Shown in pieces: positions 26,902 to 35,405 of a DNA stretch of 64,000 bases. A program made the position numbers and the translations under genes. Position 1 is the first letter of the stretch. Each line of letters starts with the position of its first letter. The notes beneath the pieces were generated by a model. The model ran no database searches. It saw only the letters and a program-made list of their open reading frames with translations, and was not told the origin of the DNA. The stretch is taken from contig DHSL01000055.1 in the NCBI GenBank assembly GCA_002411345.1, positions 1 through 64,000 of the forward strand, written 5' to 3'. The stretch is from Bacteroidales bacterium UBA5287 (GTDB taxonomy: Bacteria > Bacteroidota > Bacteroidia > Bacteroidales > Dysgonomonadaceae).

Positions 26902-28416
26902 TTATACTTGTTTTGATTGTTCAATTAATTTTTTACCTTTTTCAATAGCTTCATCAATTGTGCCAACGTTAAGAAATGCCATTTCGGGATATTCATCCAT
27001 TTCACCATCAAGAATCATCTTAAAGCCTCTTATCGTTTCTTTTATTGGCACCATAACACCAGGAACACCCGTAAATTGTGAAGCCATCTGAAATGGTTGA
27101 GACAAGAATCGTTGAATTTTTCTTGCACGGTTTACTGTCAGTCTATCCTCATCTGATAACTCTTCCATGCCTAGGATCGAAATAATATCTTGTAATTCTT
27201 TATTACGCTGCAAAATCTGTTTTACACGTGTTGCAATATTATAATGTTCTTCGCCGACAACTTCCGGTGTTAGAATTCTTGATGTTGATTCTAAAGGATC
27301 GACTGCAGGAAAAATACCTAACGATGATATTTTACGACTAAGCACTGTAGTTGCATCCAAATACGAGAAAGTTGTTGCCGGAGCAGGGTCTGTCAAGTCG
27401 TCTGCAGGAACATAGACTGCTTGAACCGAAGTGATAGATCCATGTTTTGTAGATGTAATTCGTTCTTGCAGAGCACCCATTTCTGAAGCCAACGTTGGTT
27501 GATATCCAACTGCTGAAGGCATACGACCAAGAAGAGCTGAAACCTCAGAGCCAGCCTGTACGAAACGGAAAATATTATCTATGAATAGAAGAATGTCATT
27601 ACCTTCACCCTGGTCACGAAATGATTCTGCTACTGATAGCCCAGACAAAGCTACAGATGCACGTGCACCCGGAGGTTCATTCATTTGTCCAAAAACCAAA
27701 GTGGTTTGTGATTTTGACACTTCGTTATAGTCAATTTTACTAAGATCCCAATTGCCTTCATCCATGCTTTTTTTGAACTCTTCGCCATATTTAATAACAT
27801 CAGAGTCAATCATTTCACGAAGCAAATCGTTTCCTTCACGTGTACGTTCACCAACACCTGCGAATACTGAAAAACCACTATGTCCTTTTGCAATATTGTT
27901 GATCAACTCCATGATAAGTACTGTTTTTCCAACTCCAGCACCACCAAATAATCCTACTTTACCACCTTTTGAATAAGGTTCTAGCAAGTCGATAACTTTA
28001 ATTCCAGTATAAAGAATTTCTTCTGATGTTGTAAGGTCTTCAAATTTAGGAGCTTCGCGATGAATAGGATATTCTCCTTCTCTGCTGAGAGGTTTTAATC
28101 CATCGATTGGGTTACCAATCACATTCATCAATCTGCCTTTAACCTGATCACCAATGGGCATTGAAATGGGTTTACCTGCAGCACGAACTTCCGCTCCACG
28201 CATTAATCCATCTGTACTATCCATTGCGACAGTACGAACAGTATTTTCTCCAATATGTTGTTGAACTTCAAGAACAAGGATGTTTCCGTTTCCTCTATCT
28301 ATTGTAAGTGCTTCATCTATAGGTGGTAGTTTATCCAAGTCTTTATCAGATAAATCGAATGCTACGTCGACTACAGGTCCTATGATTTGTGATATATGTC
28401 CAATGATTTCTGACAT
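26902..28416 (-). CDS. atpD: ATP synthase F1 beta subunit
   Basis: A 504-residue beta subunit with the catalytic sites of F1. The P-loop GGAGVGKT is at 158-165, the catalytic GERTREGNDL segment follows, and PALASEMG-type and DELSDEDRLT segments are intact. It heads the nine-gene operon and has the best promoter of the window upstream. Placing beta and epsilon first is typical of Bacteroidetes operons. Confidence 0.97.
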   Translation of the reverse strand: MSEIIGHISQIIGPVVDVAFDLSDKDLDKLPPIDEALTIDRGNGNILVLEVQQHIGENTVRTVAMDSTDGLMRGAEVRAAGKPISMPIGDQVKGRLMNVIGNPIDGLKPLSREGEYPIHREAPKFEDLTTSEEILYTGIKVIDLLEPYSKGGKVGLFGGAGVGKTVLIMELINNIAKGHSGFSVFAGVGERTREGNDLLREMIDSDVIKYGEEFKKSMDEGNWDLSKIDYNEVSKSQTTLVFGQMNEPPGARASVALSGLSVAESFRDQGEGNDILLFIDNIFRFVQAGSEVSALLGRMPSAVGYQPTLASEMGALQERITSTKHGSITSVQAVYVPADDLTDPAPATTFSYLDATTVLSRKISSLGIFPAVDPLESTSRILTPEVVGEEHYNIATRVKQILQRNKELQDIISILGMEELSDEDRLTVNRARKIQRFLSQPFQMASQFTGVPGVMVPIKETIRGFKMILDGEMDEYPEMAFLNVGTIDEAIEKGKKLIEQSKQV

Positions 28417-28454
28417 AAATAATAATGTAATTTTTATTCAAATAATATTAGCTA

Positions 28455-28484
28455 CAAACTTACTAAAAATATTCAATTAACAAA
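28455..28484 (-). promoter_or_regulatory. Promoter of the ATP synthase operon
   Basis: Minus strand TTTG (28481-28484), an 18-base spacer and TAAGTTTG (28455-28462), close to the canonical Bacteroidetes layout. Transcription should start near 28448, about 30 bases before atpD. The rest of the 301-base gap up to 28717 is AT-rich; I see nothing else convincing in it. Confidence 0.65.
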
Positions 28485-28717
28485 TGAATATTTCAGTTAA
28501 AAGATACAATAATTTACCATTTAATCAAGTTTTGAGCCCAATTTGGCACTATGTTGAGAGCATAATTTTAGAGGTATCTGATTCAACTATCAGTTTGACT
28601 TTGATTTAAGTTATATTGAACAAAATGATAACAATGAAAAATGTTGTATAATAAATTAAGCAGTTTTGAAATTATAGAAAATGATATTCAGTTATTAAGA
28701 ATGCAAATTGTTAATTT

Positions 28718-29323
28718 TTATTCTTTTAGTTCTTCCTTACTATTCAACACTGCTTTTCTCTTGTGCGTACTTTTAAAAATGTATCTTAGAATAATAATGA
28801 GTAAAACAATTATTAATATCCCTATGAAAACAGGAGCAATAAGAGACATAACAGCGACACCCGTAGAAGCGATTCCTTCGGTAGTTGAAACAATGTTGTT
28901 AGCTGAGCCACCTGTGAATTGAGAGGAAGTCAGGCGAGCGATAGCAGTCCCGCTTTGTACTGTTGCTGCAGTTCCACCCCCGACAACAAAGCCCATAATC
29001 CACTTCATCCATTCATTATCAGATGGAAAAACGGATGTCATTAATAATGTACCGGCAACAATAGATAAAGGAGTCGCGATACTATCTAATAAGTTATCCA
29101 CAAAAGGTACGTAATAAGCAAGTACTTCGACTATTGCGGCAACACCAAAACAAACCAAAGCCGGTATTGAACCCAACCATTCAAAGCTATCGCCAAGGGT
29201 CAAAACTCCAAAATGAGCAGCCATGCCTGCAACAAGTAAGGGTATAAACACTCTAAAACCCGTGCTAGCACTTAGTCCTATGCCGAGAGCAATTGCACTG
29301 ATTGTTTCAATATTTAATTCCAT
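28718..29323 (-). CDS. DUF4126 family membrane protein
   Basis: A 201-residue membrane protein of the DUF4126 family, function unknown. The conserved N-terminus AIALGIGLSASTGFRVFIPLL is glycine- and serine-rich, and the sequence continues with several hydrophobic segments (near 25-40, 52-75, 82-100, 105-125, 150-185) and a basic tail. The aligned small residues suggest closely packed helices, as in channels or transporters. Single gene between the atp operon promoter region and a small GNAT gene. Confidence 0.75.
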   Translation of the reverse strand: MELNIETISAIALGIGLSASTGFRVFIPLLVAGMAAHFGVLTLGDSFEWLGSIPALVCFGVAAIVEVLAYYVPFVDNLLDSIATPLSIVAGTLLMTSVFPSDNEWMKWIMGFVVGGGTAATVQSGTAIARLTSSQFTGGSANNIVSTTEGIASTGVAVMSLIAPVFIGILIIVLLIIILRYIFKSTHKRKAVLNSKEELKE

Positions 29324-29487
29324 AGTACGACTTTAATTTACGATTTATTTTTAGACTAACATAATCTGTAAAAGTTTAACTTTCAATTGGGAAAGAGACT
29401 ATTAATACTATACAATTAAGAATAAGTCGGTAAGAGGCATATAGAATTGTTGTTGTGATAAGAACTGTTAATACAATATGATTAAGA

Positions 29488-29781
29488 CTAATCTTCTATT
29501 ATATGCCAAATATCTTGGAAGCTGTCGGGATGTCTACGGAATTTTGCTAAAATATAAGGACAAGTCGGAATTACTTTATAACCGTTATCTCGTGCAAATT
29601 TAACCATCTCGTCGAAAAGAAGTGCTGCGATTCCCTGACCCTCAAATTCTTTTCTAACGCCAGTGTGATACGCGTCCATTATGTTTTCTTCCAGATCAAA
29701 ATCAAGTTCAGCTATTTGTTCATCATCTTTAACGATGAAAAAGCGACCATTCTTTTTCTCAAGTTTTAGTTGTACGTCCAT
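29488..29781 (-). CDS. Small GNAT-fold N-acetyltransferase
   Basis: A 97-residue protein of the short GNAT group (YjdJ-like, PF14542 type). The acetyl-CoA loop is represented by GQGIAALLFDEMV, followed by the conserved VIPTCPYI segment and RHPD near the end. At under 100 residues it lacks the first strands of full GNAT enzymes, which is normal for this group. The substrate is unknown. Confidence 0.82.
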   Translation of the reverse strand: MDVQLKLEKKNGRFFIVKDDEQIAELDFDLEENIMDAYHTGVRKEFEGQGIAALLFDEMVKFARDNGYKVIPTCPYILAKFRRHPDSFQDIWHIIED

Positions 29782-29887
29782 ATTTTGTAGAGTTAATTAT
29801 TATTTGATTATGAAACAATAAACATTTGAAATAGTTCTTAGAATATAATTTGATAATTTAAGATTCTTTCAATTGCGGGATTCTGAT

Positions 29888-29895
29888 TATCTTTG
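29888..29895 (+). promoter_or_regulatory. -7 box for the esterase operon
   Basis: TATCTTTG, exact TAnnTTTG match, 24 bases before the ATG at 29920. Its position inside the upstream extension of the frame rules out the TTG at 29893 as start codon. Confidence 0.6.
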
Positions 29896-29919
29896 AAAAC
29901 ACTTAAAACAAACTTAATA

Positions 29920-30741
29920 ATGAAACGAATTTTATTGACACTTTTATTCTTTTCCATATTGTTCACCACTGTGTGGTCGGCAAATGTGGACTCTGTTACT
30001 ATTTACAGTAAAGCTATGCAAAAACAAATAAAAGCCATAGTTATCACACCTGAATCCTATTCGAAAAGTACATCGAAGTATCCAGTAATGTATCTTTTGC
30101 ACGGTCATGGTGGAAATCAAACTTCCTGGGGCGCTACTTCTGAAGTCAAGGAGATAAGCGACGCATATAACATGATTATTGTTTCGCCCGATGGACATCA
30201 ATCGAGTTGGTATTTTGACAGTCCTGTAGATTCAACCTTTAAGTACGAGACATTTGTAGCAAAAGAGTTAACAGAATGGATTGATAAAAACTACAAAACA
30301 AAACCAGTACGTGAGAGTAGGGCAATTACCGGTTTAAGTATGGGCGGTCACGGTGGATTATATTTAGCATTTCGAAATCAGGAAGTCTTTGGAGCATGCG
30401 GAAGTATGAGTGGAGGTGTTGATATCAGGCCCTTTCCAAATAACTGGAATCTATCAGAACGATTAGGAAAGCAAAGTGAGTATCCCGAAAATTGGGAAAA
30501 AAACACAGTTATAAATCAATTATATCTTCTTACTCCCAATTCATTAAAGATAATAATTGACTGTGGTGTAGACGATTTCTTTTATAAAGTAAACGAGAAG
30601 TTGCACGAAGAATTACTATACAGAAATATCCCTCACGATTACATATCCCGTCCCGGTGTACACAATTGGGATTACTGGAAGAACTCAATCAAGTTTCAAG
30701 CTTTATATTTCAGTGAATATTTCAAAAGCACAAACAAGTAA
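29920..30741 (+). CDS. Secreted esterase of the esterase D / antigen 85 type
   Basis: A 273-residue alpha/beta-hydrolase. Residues 1-20 form a signal peptide (cleavage near VWSA). The oxyanion segment YLLHGHGGNQTSWG is followed by the nucleophile S140 in GLSMGGHGG; D218 or D219 in IDCGVDDFF and H248 in PGVHNW complete the likely triad. Bacteroidetes relatives include feruloyl and acetyl-xylan type esterases, but the substrate cannot be told. The start is the ATG after the promoter box. It ends five bases before a phosphoesterase/propeller gene, so the two are one operon. Confidence 0.88.
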   Translation: MKRILLTLLFFSILFTTVWSANVDSVTIYSKAMQKQIKAIVITPESYSKSTSKYPVMYLLHGHGGNQTSWGATSEVKEISDAYNMIIVSPDGHQSSWYFDSPVDSTFKYETFVAKELTEWIDKNYKTKPVRESRAITGLSMGGHGGLYLAFRNQEVFGACGSMSGGVDIRPFPNNWNLSERLGKQSEYPENWEKNTVINQLYLLTPNSLKIIIDCGVDDFFYKVNEKLHEELLYRNIPHDYISRPGVHNWDYWKNSIKFQALYFSEYFKSTNK

Positions 30742-30746
30742 AATAA

Positions 30747-32600
30747 ATGAAACGCTTACTTCTCTTTGTTACCATTATATGTCTGTCGTTTAGCGCTTTA
30801 CCGCAAGGCGTGGTTAAGTCCTTCAAGTTTGCCATTGTCACAGACACACATATAGGTAATCCCAATAACGATACCGATTTATGTCGCACAGTTCAAGACA
30901 TAAATGGTCAGTCCGATATTGAATTTGTAATAGTATCCGGAGACGTAACAGAGTTTGGATCAGATCTTGAGATAACGACAGCCAAAAACATTTTAAGTGG
31001 TTTACAGAAACCATATTATGTTTTACCCGGAAACCATGATTCCAATTGGTCGGAGAGTGGAACGAACAGTTTTTTGCGCATCTTTGGTGCAGAGACCTTT
31101 GGTTTTGAGCACAAAGGATACCGATTTATAGGATTAGCCTCAGGACCCAATATGCGAATGGGTCCCGGTCAAATTCCCCGCGAGAACCTCACCTGGTTTT
31201 TCAATGAATTGAAGCAGATAGATAAAGAAACCCCAATTATCTACGTCAATCATTATCCTATGGACAATTCTTTGAACAACTGGTTTGAAGTATTAGATGC
31301 CTTTCGTCCTTATAATGTGCAACTTATGTTGTGCGGTCACGGTCATAACAATAATAAGTTAAATTTTGAAGGTGCAAATGCAGCAATGGCACGTTCAAAT
31401 TTACGAGCAAAAGCCGATTTTGGCGGTTACAATATTGTATCTGTAACCCCAGACTCCATTTACCTTCAAGAGCGAACTGTTTTTGGAGAAACCCAAGTCC
31501 CATGGTTAGTCTATAATACAAGCCAGAAGCCCCGTTGGGAAATTAATCCCCCTCGTCCCGATTTTGATATGAACAAAACAAATCGTTATGTCAAAGAAGT
31601 CTGGAGTATTCAAGAAACCAGTGATATGGGAGGCGGTATGTATTTATCGAGTGGCAAACTCATATATACCAATACTTCAGGCGAGATAAAAGTCGTTAAA
31701 GCCAAAAACGGTAAAGAATTGTGGACTTATGAAACCGACGGGAAAATATATTCTACTCCAACAGTTTATAAAAACGATGTATGGGTCGCTTCATCAGACA
31801 GTTATGTATACGGTCTCAACCTGAAAAGTGGAAAACTTAAGTACAAGTTGAAGTCCGATAAAGCCGTAGTTTCATCACCCGTTTGTACAGAAGATATGGT
31901 AATTGCCGCCGGAAGCGACGGTCATTGTCGTGCCTGGAATGTAAATGATGGAAAGTTAGTATGGGATTTTGACAAAGTAAAGAATTTTGTCGTTACCCGT
32001 CCCTTATTGAAAGATGGCAAGCTGTTTTTCGGCAGTTGGGGAAATGAGTTTTACGCCCTAGATGTAAAAACCGGTAAACCCGTATGGATTTGGAACAACG
32101 GTCAGACGAACCGCATGCTATCACCCGCTCAGGTATGGCCAGTATTGACTCATGGGCGAATTTACCTAGCATCTCCCGATCGATATATGACCGTTTTGGA
32201 TGAAAAAGATGGTACCGTTATTTGGCGAATTAACGATCCTGAAAACAGAGTCCGCGAGTCCATTGGCATATCAGAAGACGGCAATACCATCTATGCTAAA
32301 ACGATGGATGGAAAAATCATTGCGATTGACGTGACCATTCCCGAGAGAAAAATAAAATGGATTACAACCGGAGAAGACATGGGATACGAATTAACCCCCA
32401 CCGCAGTTGTTGAAAAAAATGGAGTATTGTTTGCGCCGACAGATAAAGGATTAATTTATGCCTATCGAGCTTTAGACGGCAGTTTTTTGTGGAAGTACCG
32501 CATTTCGAATGGATTGATAAACATGATTTTACCAACAGACAAGAACGAGCTCTTTGTATCAGCGATGGATGGTAAGTTAGTAAAGTTACGTTATCAATAG
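30747..32600 (+). CDS. Exported metallophosphoesterase fused to a PQQ-type beta-propeller
   Basis: A 617-residue exported protein in two parts. After a signal peptide (1-20, SALPQ), residues 26-245 form a calcineurin-like phosphoesterase with all metal motifs: D33/H35 (TDTHIG), D66 (SGDVTEFG), N96-H97 (PGNHD), H169 (NHYP) and GHGH at 197-200. Residues about 275-617 carry repeated blades of the PQQ/pyrrolo-quinoline type (GKELWTYETDGKIYSTP, GKLVWDFD, GKPVWIWNNG, GTVIWRIND, GSFLWKYRISNG), with W in each. Such propellers often bind ligands or surfaces and need not hold PQQ. It is the second gene of an operon with the esterase. Confidence 0.86.
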   Translation: MKRLLLFVTIICLSFSALPQGVVKSFKFAIVTDTHIGNPNNDTDLCRTVQDINGQSDIEFVIVSGDVTEFGSDLEITTAKNILSGLQKPYYVLPGNHDSNWSESGTNSFLRIFGAETFGFEHKGYRFIGLASGPNMRMGPGQIPRENLTWFFNELKQIDKETPIIYVNHYPMDNSLNNWFEVLDAFRPYNVQLMLCGHGHNNNKLNFEGANAAMARSNLRAKADFGGYNIVSVTPDSIYLQERTVFGETQVPWLVYNTSQKPRWEINPPRPDFDMNKTNRYVKEVWSIQETSDMGGGMYLSSGKLIYTNTSGEIKVVKAKNGKELWTYETDGKIYSTPTVYKNDVWVASSDSYVYGLNLKSGKLKYKLKSDKAVVSSPVCTEDMVIAAGSDGHCRAWNVNDGKLVWDFDKVKNFVVTRPLLKDGKLFFGSWGNEFYALDVKTGKPVWIWNNGQTNRMLSPAQVWPVLTHGRIYLASPDRYMTVLDEKDGTVIWRINDPENRVRESIGISEDGNTIYAKTMDGKIIAIDVTIPERKIKWITTGEDMGYELTPTAVVEKNGVLFAPTDKGLIYAYRALDGSFLWKYRISNGLINMILPTDKNELFVSAMDGKLVKLRYQ

Positions 32601-32670
32601 CTTGAATTAAATATTGTTAAATTTGCGAAGAGGGTTTTTATGTCTTGAGTTGATTAAAGGTAAAATTATA

Positions 32671-32767
32671 GTGAGACCATAGTGAGAGGTAGGTGAGAGG
32701 ATAGTGAGACCATAGTGAGAGGTAAGTGAGAGGTAGGTGAGACCATAGTGAGACCATAGTGAGAGGA
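32671..32767. repeat. Array of 11-bp tandem repeats (GTGAGAnnnTA type)
   Basis: Eight units of exactly 11 bases run in register from 32671 to 32758, each starting GTGAGA. They come in two kinds, ending CCATA (units 1, 4, 7, 8) or GGTAG/GGTAA/GGATA (units 2, 3, 5, 6), then a degenerate ninth unit. The array lies in a 379-base gap after the phosphoesterase/propeller gene. The plus strand is full of TAG and TGA stops. The period is close to one helical turn. Confidence 0.9.
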
Positions 32768-32922
32768 GTGTAAGAGGAGCGTGAAATGTCAGGACCACTT
32801 CGCAATGTGAAATAATGTTAAATATGCATATAAAAAAACAATGATTTAATTTGTGCGATACTTGCAAGTAGAACAATAATCTAAATAGTTCAATACTTAT
32901 AAGTAAAATTAAGAATACTAAT

Positions 32923-32957
32923 AAATAAAGACGGCAACAATCGCCGTCTTTATTTGT
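32923..32957 (+). terminator. Strong rho-independent terminator
   Basis: A 13-bp perfect stem (AAATAAAGACGGC at 32923-32935 with 32943-32955) and a seven-base loop, with T-rich sequence next to it. It is more than 320 bases downstream of the propeller gene's stop codon and just before the SDR gene, so it either ends a long 3' untranslated region containing the repeat array or ends a separate small transcript. Confidence 0.85.
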
Positions 32958-32979
32958 TTAGAAGTAAACCAAGTTAAAG

Positions 32980-33888
32980 ATGAAAACGATCTTAATCACC
33001 GGAGGTTCGGGTATGATAGGCAGAAGGCTTTCTGAGGTACTCTTTGAGAAAGGGTACAACGTGATTTGGTTAAGTCGAAAACGTGATTTAAATGCTGAAA
33101 TTCCCCAATACCATTGGAACTATCAAAAAAACGAAATAGACAAAGAAGCTTTAGAAAAAGCCAATGTGATTATTCATTTGGCAGGATCGAACCTTGGTAA
33201 GAGAGTATGGACACCGCATAAGAAGCAGATGATTTTGGAGAGTCGAGTTCAGACTACAAAGCAGTTATTAGGAACAACTATGTTTATGTCCAAGAGGCCC
33301 GAAGCATTTATTTCAGCATCAGCAGTTGGATATTATGGAATGCATACAAGCGATAAAATATACACCGAAGAAGATCAACCCGCACAAAATGATTTTCTGA
33401 GCACCACCTGTAAAGAGTGGGAGAATGCTGCAAATCATTTTCAAGAAGATTTAGGTATTCGAACAGTCATTTTACGTACCGCATTTGTAATTTCGAGTGA
33501 AAATGAAGGATTTGAAAAGATGAAGACCCTCACTCGTTTTGGGCTGGGTGCTCCATTAGGAACCGGTAATCAGTATATGAGCTGGATACAATTAGAAGAT
33601 CTTTGTAATTTGTATGTTAAAGCAGTGGAAAACAGTCATATGCGAGGTGTTTATAATGCAGTAGCCCCGCAGCAAGTCACTAATGCACAGTTTATGAAAG
33701 CTTTAGCAAAAGAAACGCATCGACCATTTATTTTTCCCAAGATACCCGCTTTTATGATTCGATTCTTTTTAAGAGAAGCAGCAGGAATGATTTTAGAAGG
33801 AAGTCGTGTTTCCGCTCAAAAAATCCTTACTGACGGGTATCAATTTTGTTATCCCACCGTTAATGAAGCAATTCGCGAATCATTGTAA
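32980..33888 (+). CDS. NAD(P)-dependent epimerase/oxidoreductase, TIGR01777/YfcH type
   Basis: A 302-residue extended SDR protein. The dinucleotide loop ITGGSGMIGRRL starts at residue 5 and the N-terminal Rossmann fold continues to about 230. The C-terminal segment (PFIFPKIPAFMIRFFLREAAGMILEG) matches the DUF1731 tail of the YfcH/SDR39U group. The usual YxxxK is replaced by a YYGMHTSDK-like segment typical of this subgroup, whose reaction is not established. It has a terminator immediately upstream, so it is probably a new transcription unit. Confidence 0.85.
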   Translation: MKTILITGGSGMIGRRLSEVLFEKGYNVIWLSRKRDLNAEIPQYHWNYQKNEIDKEALEKANVIIHLAGSNLGKRVWTPHKKQMILESRVQTTKQLLGTTMFMSKRPEAFISASAVGYYGMHTSDKIYTEEDQPAQNDFLSTTCKEWENAANHFQEDLGIRTVILRTAFVISSENEGFEKMKTLTRFGLGAPLGTGNQYMSWIQLEDLCNLYVKAVENSHMRGVYNAVAPQQVTNAQFMKALAKETHRPFIFPKIPAFMIRFFLREAAGMILEGSRVSAQKILTDGYQFCYPTVNEAIRESL

Positions 33889-33970
33889 AAGAGGCAGGTA
33901 TAAATTGATGTGTGAGGATGTTGATGAATTAAGTAAAAGTAAAAGATTGACGATATAAACACCTGTAATT

Positions 33971-34810
33971 ATGGAAAAATCAATATACCCTTGTATTTGG
34001 TGCGACAATAACATGCGAGAAATGGCTGATTTTTACCTATCCATATTTCCCGATACTGAGATAGTAGATCAAAATCAGTGGGTTGTAGTTTTGAAAATGC
34101 ATGGTCAACGGATCATGCTATTAAATGGAGGCGATATGTTCCGTCCCAATCCATCATGTTCACTGATGTATTTAACACCATCCGAAATGGAGGTAGAGTC
34201 AATATATAACAAGTTGATTGATGATGGTAAAGAATTAATGCCATTAGATTCCTATCCCTTCAGTCCCAAATATGCTTGGGTAGAAGATCGTTACGGAGTT
34301 TCGTGGCAGCTCTATACCGGAAGAGAAAACGATATTATTCAGAAAGTTGTTCCAACACTCATGTTTGTAGGCAATAATAACGGTAAAGCCGAGTCCGCCA
34401 TCAATTACTACACCTCGATCTTTCCAAATTCAGAAAAAAGAGGCATTTTAAGATATACCGGTCAAGAAGGCGAGACAGCAGGAAATATTCAACATGCCGA
34501 GTTCCGTATAAATGATTATCTCCTAATGATTATGGACAGTTCTTATCCGCATAATTTTGGATTCACCGAAGGAATCTCTTTGGTAGTAGAATGCAATACA
34601 CAAGAAAAAGTCGATTATTACTGGAATAAGCTCACCAGCGATGGAGGCGAGGAGAGTATGTGTGGTTGGTTAAAAGACAAATATGGTATGAGTTGGCAGA
34701 TTACCCCAACAGTAATGAAAGAATTGTTACAGAAATCGCACAAGGTCATGGAAGTGATGATGACAATGAAAAAGCTTGATATTAAGAAGTTACAAGAAGC
34801 CGCAGATTAA
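33971..34810 (+). CDS. Two-domain VOC/PhnB-like protein
   Basis: A 279-residue protein made of two glyoxalase/VOC-type modules. Module one covers residues 4-117 (IYPCIWCDNNMREMADFYLSIF to GVSWQLYTG) and module two 125-255 (VVPTLMFVGNNNGKAESAINYY to GMSWQITPT), each ending in the GxSWQ motif of the PhnB/3-demethylubiquinone methyltransferase-like group. Members of this group have been annotated as methyltransferases without good evidence; the activity here is unknown. A single-module relative follows 150 bases downstream. Confidence 0.82.
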   Translation: MEKSIYPCIWCDNNMREMADFYLSIFPDTEIVDQNQWVVVLKMHGQRIMLLNGGDMFRPNPSCSLMYLTPSEMEVESIYNKLIDDGKELMPLDSYPFSPKYAWVEDRYGVSWQLYTGRENDIIQKVVPTLMFVGNNNGKAESAINYYTSIFPNSEKRGILRYTGQEGETAGNIQHAEFRINDYLLMIMDSSYPHNFGFTEGISLVVECNTQEKVDYYWNKLTSDGGEESMCGWLKDKYGMSWQITPTVMKELLQKSHKVMEVMMTMKKLDIKKLQEAAD

Positions 34811-34960
34811 TCCGATCAAACTATTCAAATTCATGTGAAAGATCTCCCGAATTATGATTCACTATATACTTTTAAATATCAAGAAGAGAATAATTGCGAC
34901 CGTTTATTTTTTTAATTATAATTCAATTTATACTATTCAAATACTTAACAATTAAAGATC

Positions 34961-35398
34961 ATGGTAAAATTAAATCCGTACCTCAATTTTAATGGTACAT
35001 GCGAAAAAGCGTTCAATTTTTATAAGTCCGTTTTTGGTGGTGATTTTAAAGGCGACATAATGAGATTTGGTGATATTAATATGGAAGGAATGACTATTTC
35101 CGATGAAGAACGTAATCTCGTCCTGCATATTTCTTTACCCATAGGCGATGAAGTACTAATGGGTTCAGACGTGTTTGGTGCCCAGAGTGCCGGTTATAGA
35201 GCAGGTAACAATAACTATATCAGTATCTCCGTAGACAGTCGTGAAGAAGCAGACAGATTATTCAATGAACTCTCTGCAGAAGGTGAAGTAGAAATGCCTA
35301 TGGACGATATGTTTTGGGGAGATTATTATGGAAGTTTCCGTGATAAATTTGGCATTTGGTGGATGATTTCTTGTGATACCGGAAGAAATATGGAATGA
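34961..35398 (+). CDS. Single-domain VOC/PhnB-like protein
   Basis: A 145-residue glyoxalase-fold protein of the PhnB-like group: LNPYLNFNGTCEKAFNFYKSVFG at the start, the middle ADRLFNELSAEGEVEMPMDD, and FGIWWMIS at the end, the W-W variant of the GxxW motif. It is probably a homodimer where the upstream relative is a fused pair. Substrate and metal use cannot be read. It converges with the orphan LuxR regulator, whose stop lies seven bases away. Confidence 0.83.
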   Translation: MVKLNPYLNFNGTCEKAFNFYKSVFGGDFKGDIMRFGDINMEGMTISDEERNLVLHISLPIGDEVLMGSDVFGAQSAGYRAGNNNYISISVDSREEADRLFNELSAEGEVEMPMDDMFWGDYYGSFRDKFGIWWMISCDTGRNME

Positions 35399-35405
35399 TA
35401 TAAAA

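Noticed and set aside
26868..26924. Longer epsilon subunit starting at an upstream ATG
   Set aside because: The added 19 residues are asparagine/isoleucine-rich, overlap the atpD end and match no epsilon family start.
28538..28717. Small gene or RNA between DUF4126 and the atp promoter
   Set aside because: Only short AT-rich frames and a weak 5-bp hairpin were found; nothing beyond the atp promoter could be supported.
29893..29919. TTG start for the esterase gene
   Set aside because: The TTG is part of the TATCTTTG promoter box, so it would not be transcribed; the ATG at 29920 begins a proper signal peptide.
32661..32780. CRISPR array
   Set aside because: Units are only 11 bases and directly adjacent, without spacers, and no cas genes are in the window.
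32607..32876. Minus-strand 89-codon frame with repeated SHYGLT segments
   Set aside because: The repeats are produced by the 11-bp intergenic array, not by protein selection; no signal peptide, promoter or family match is seen.
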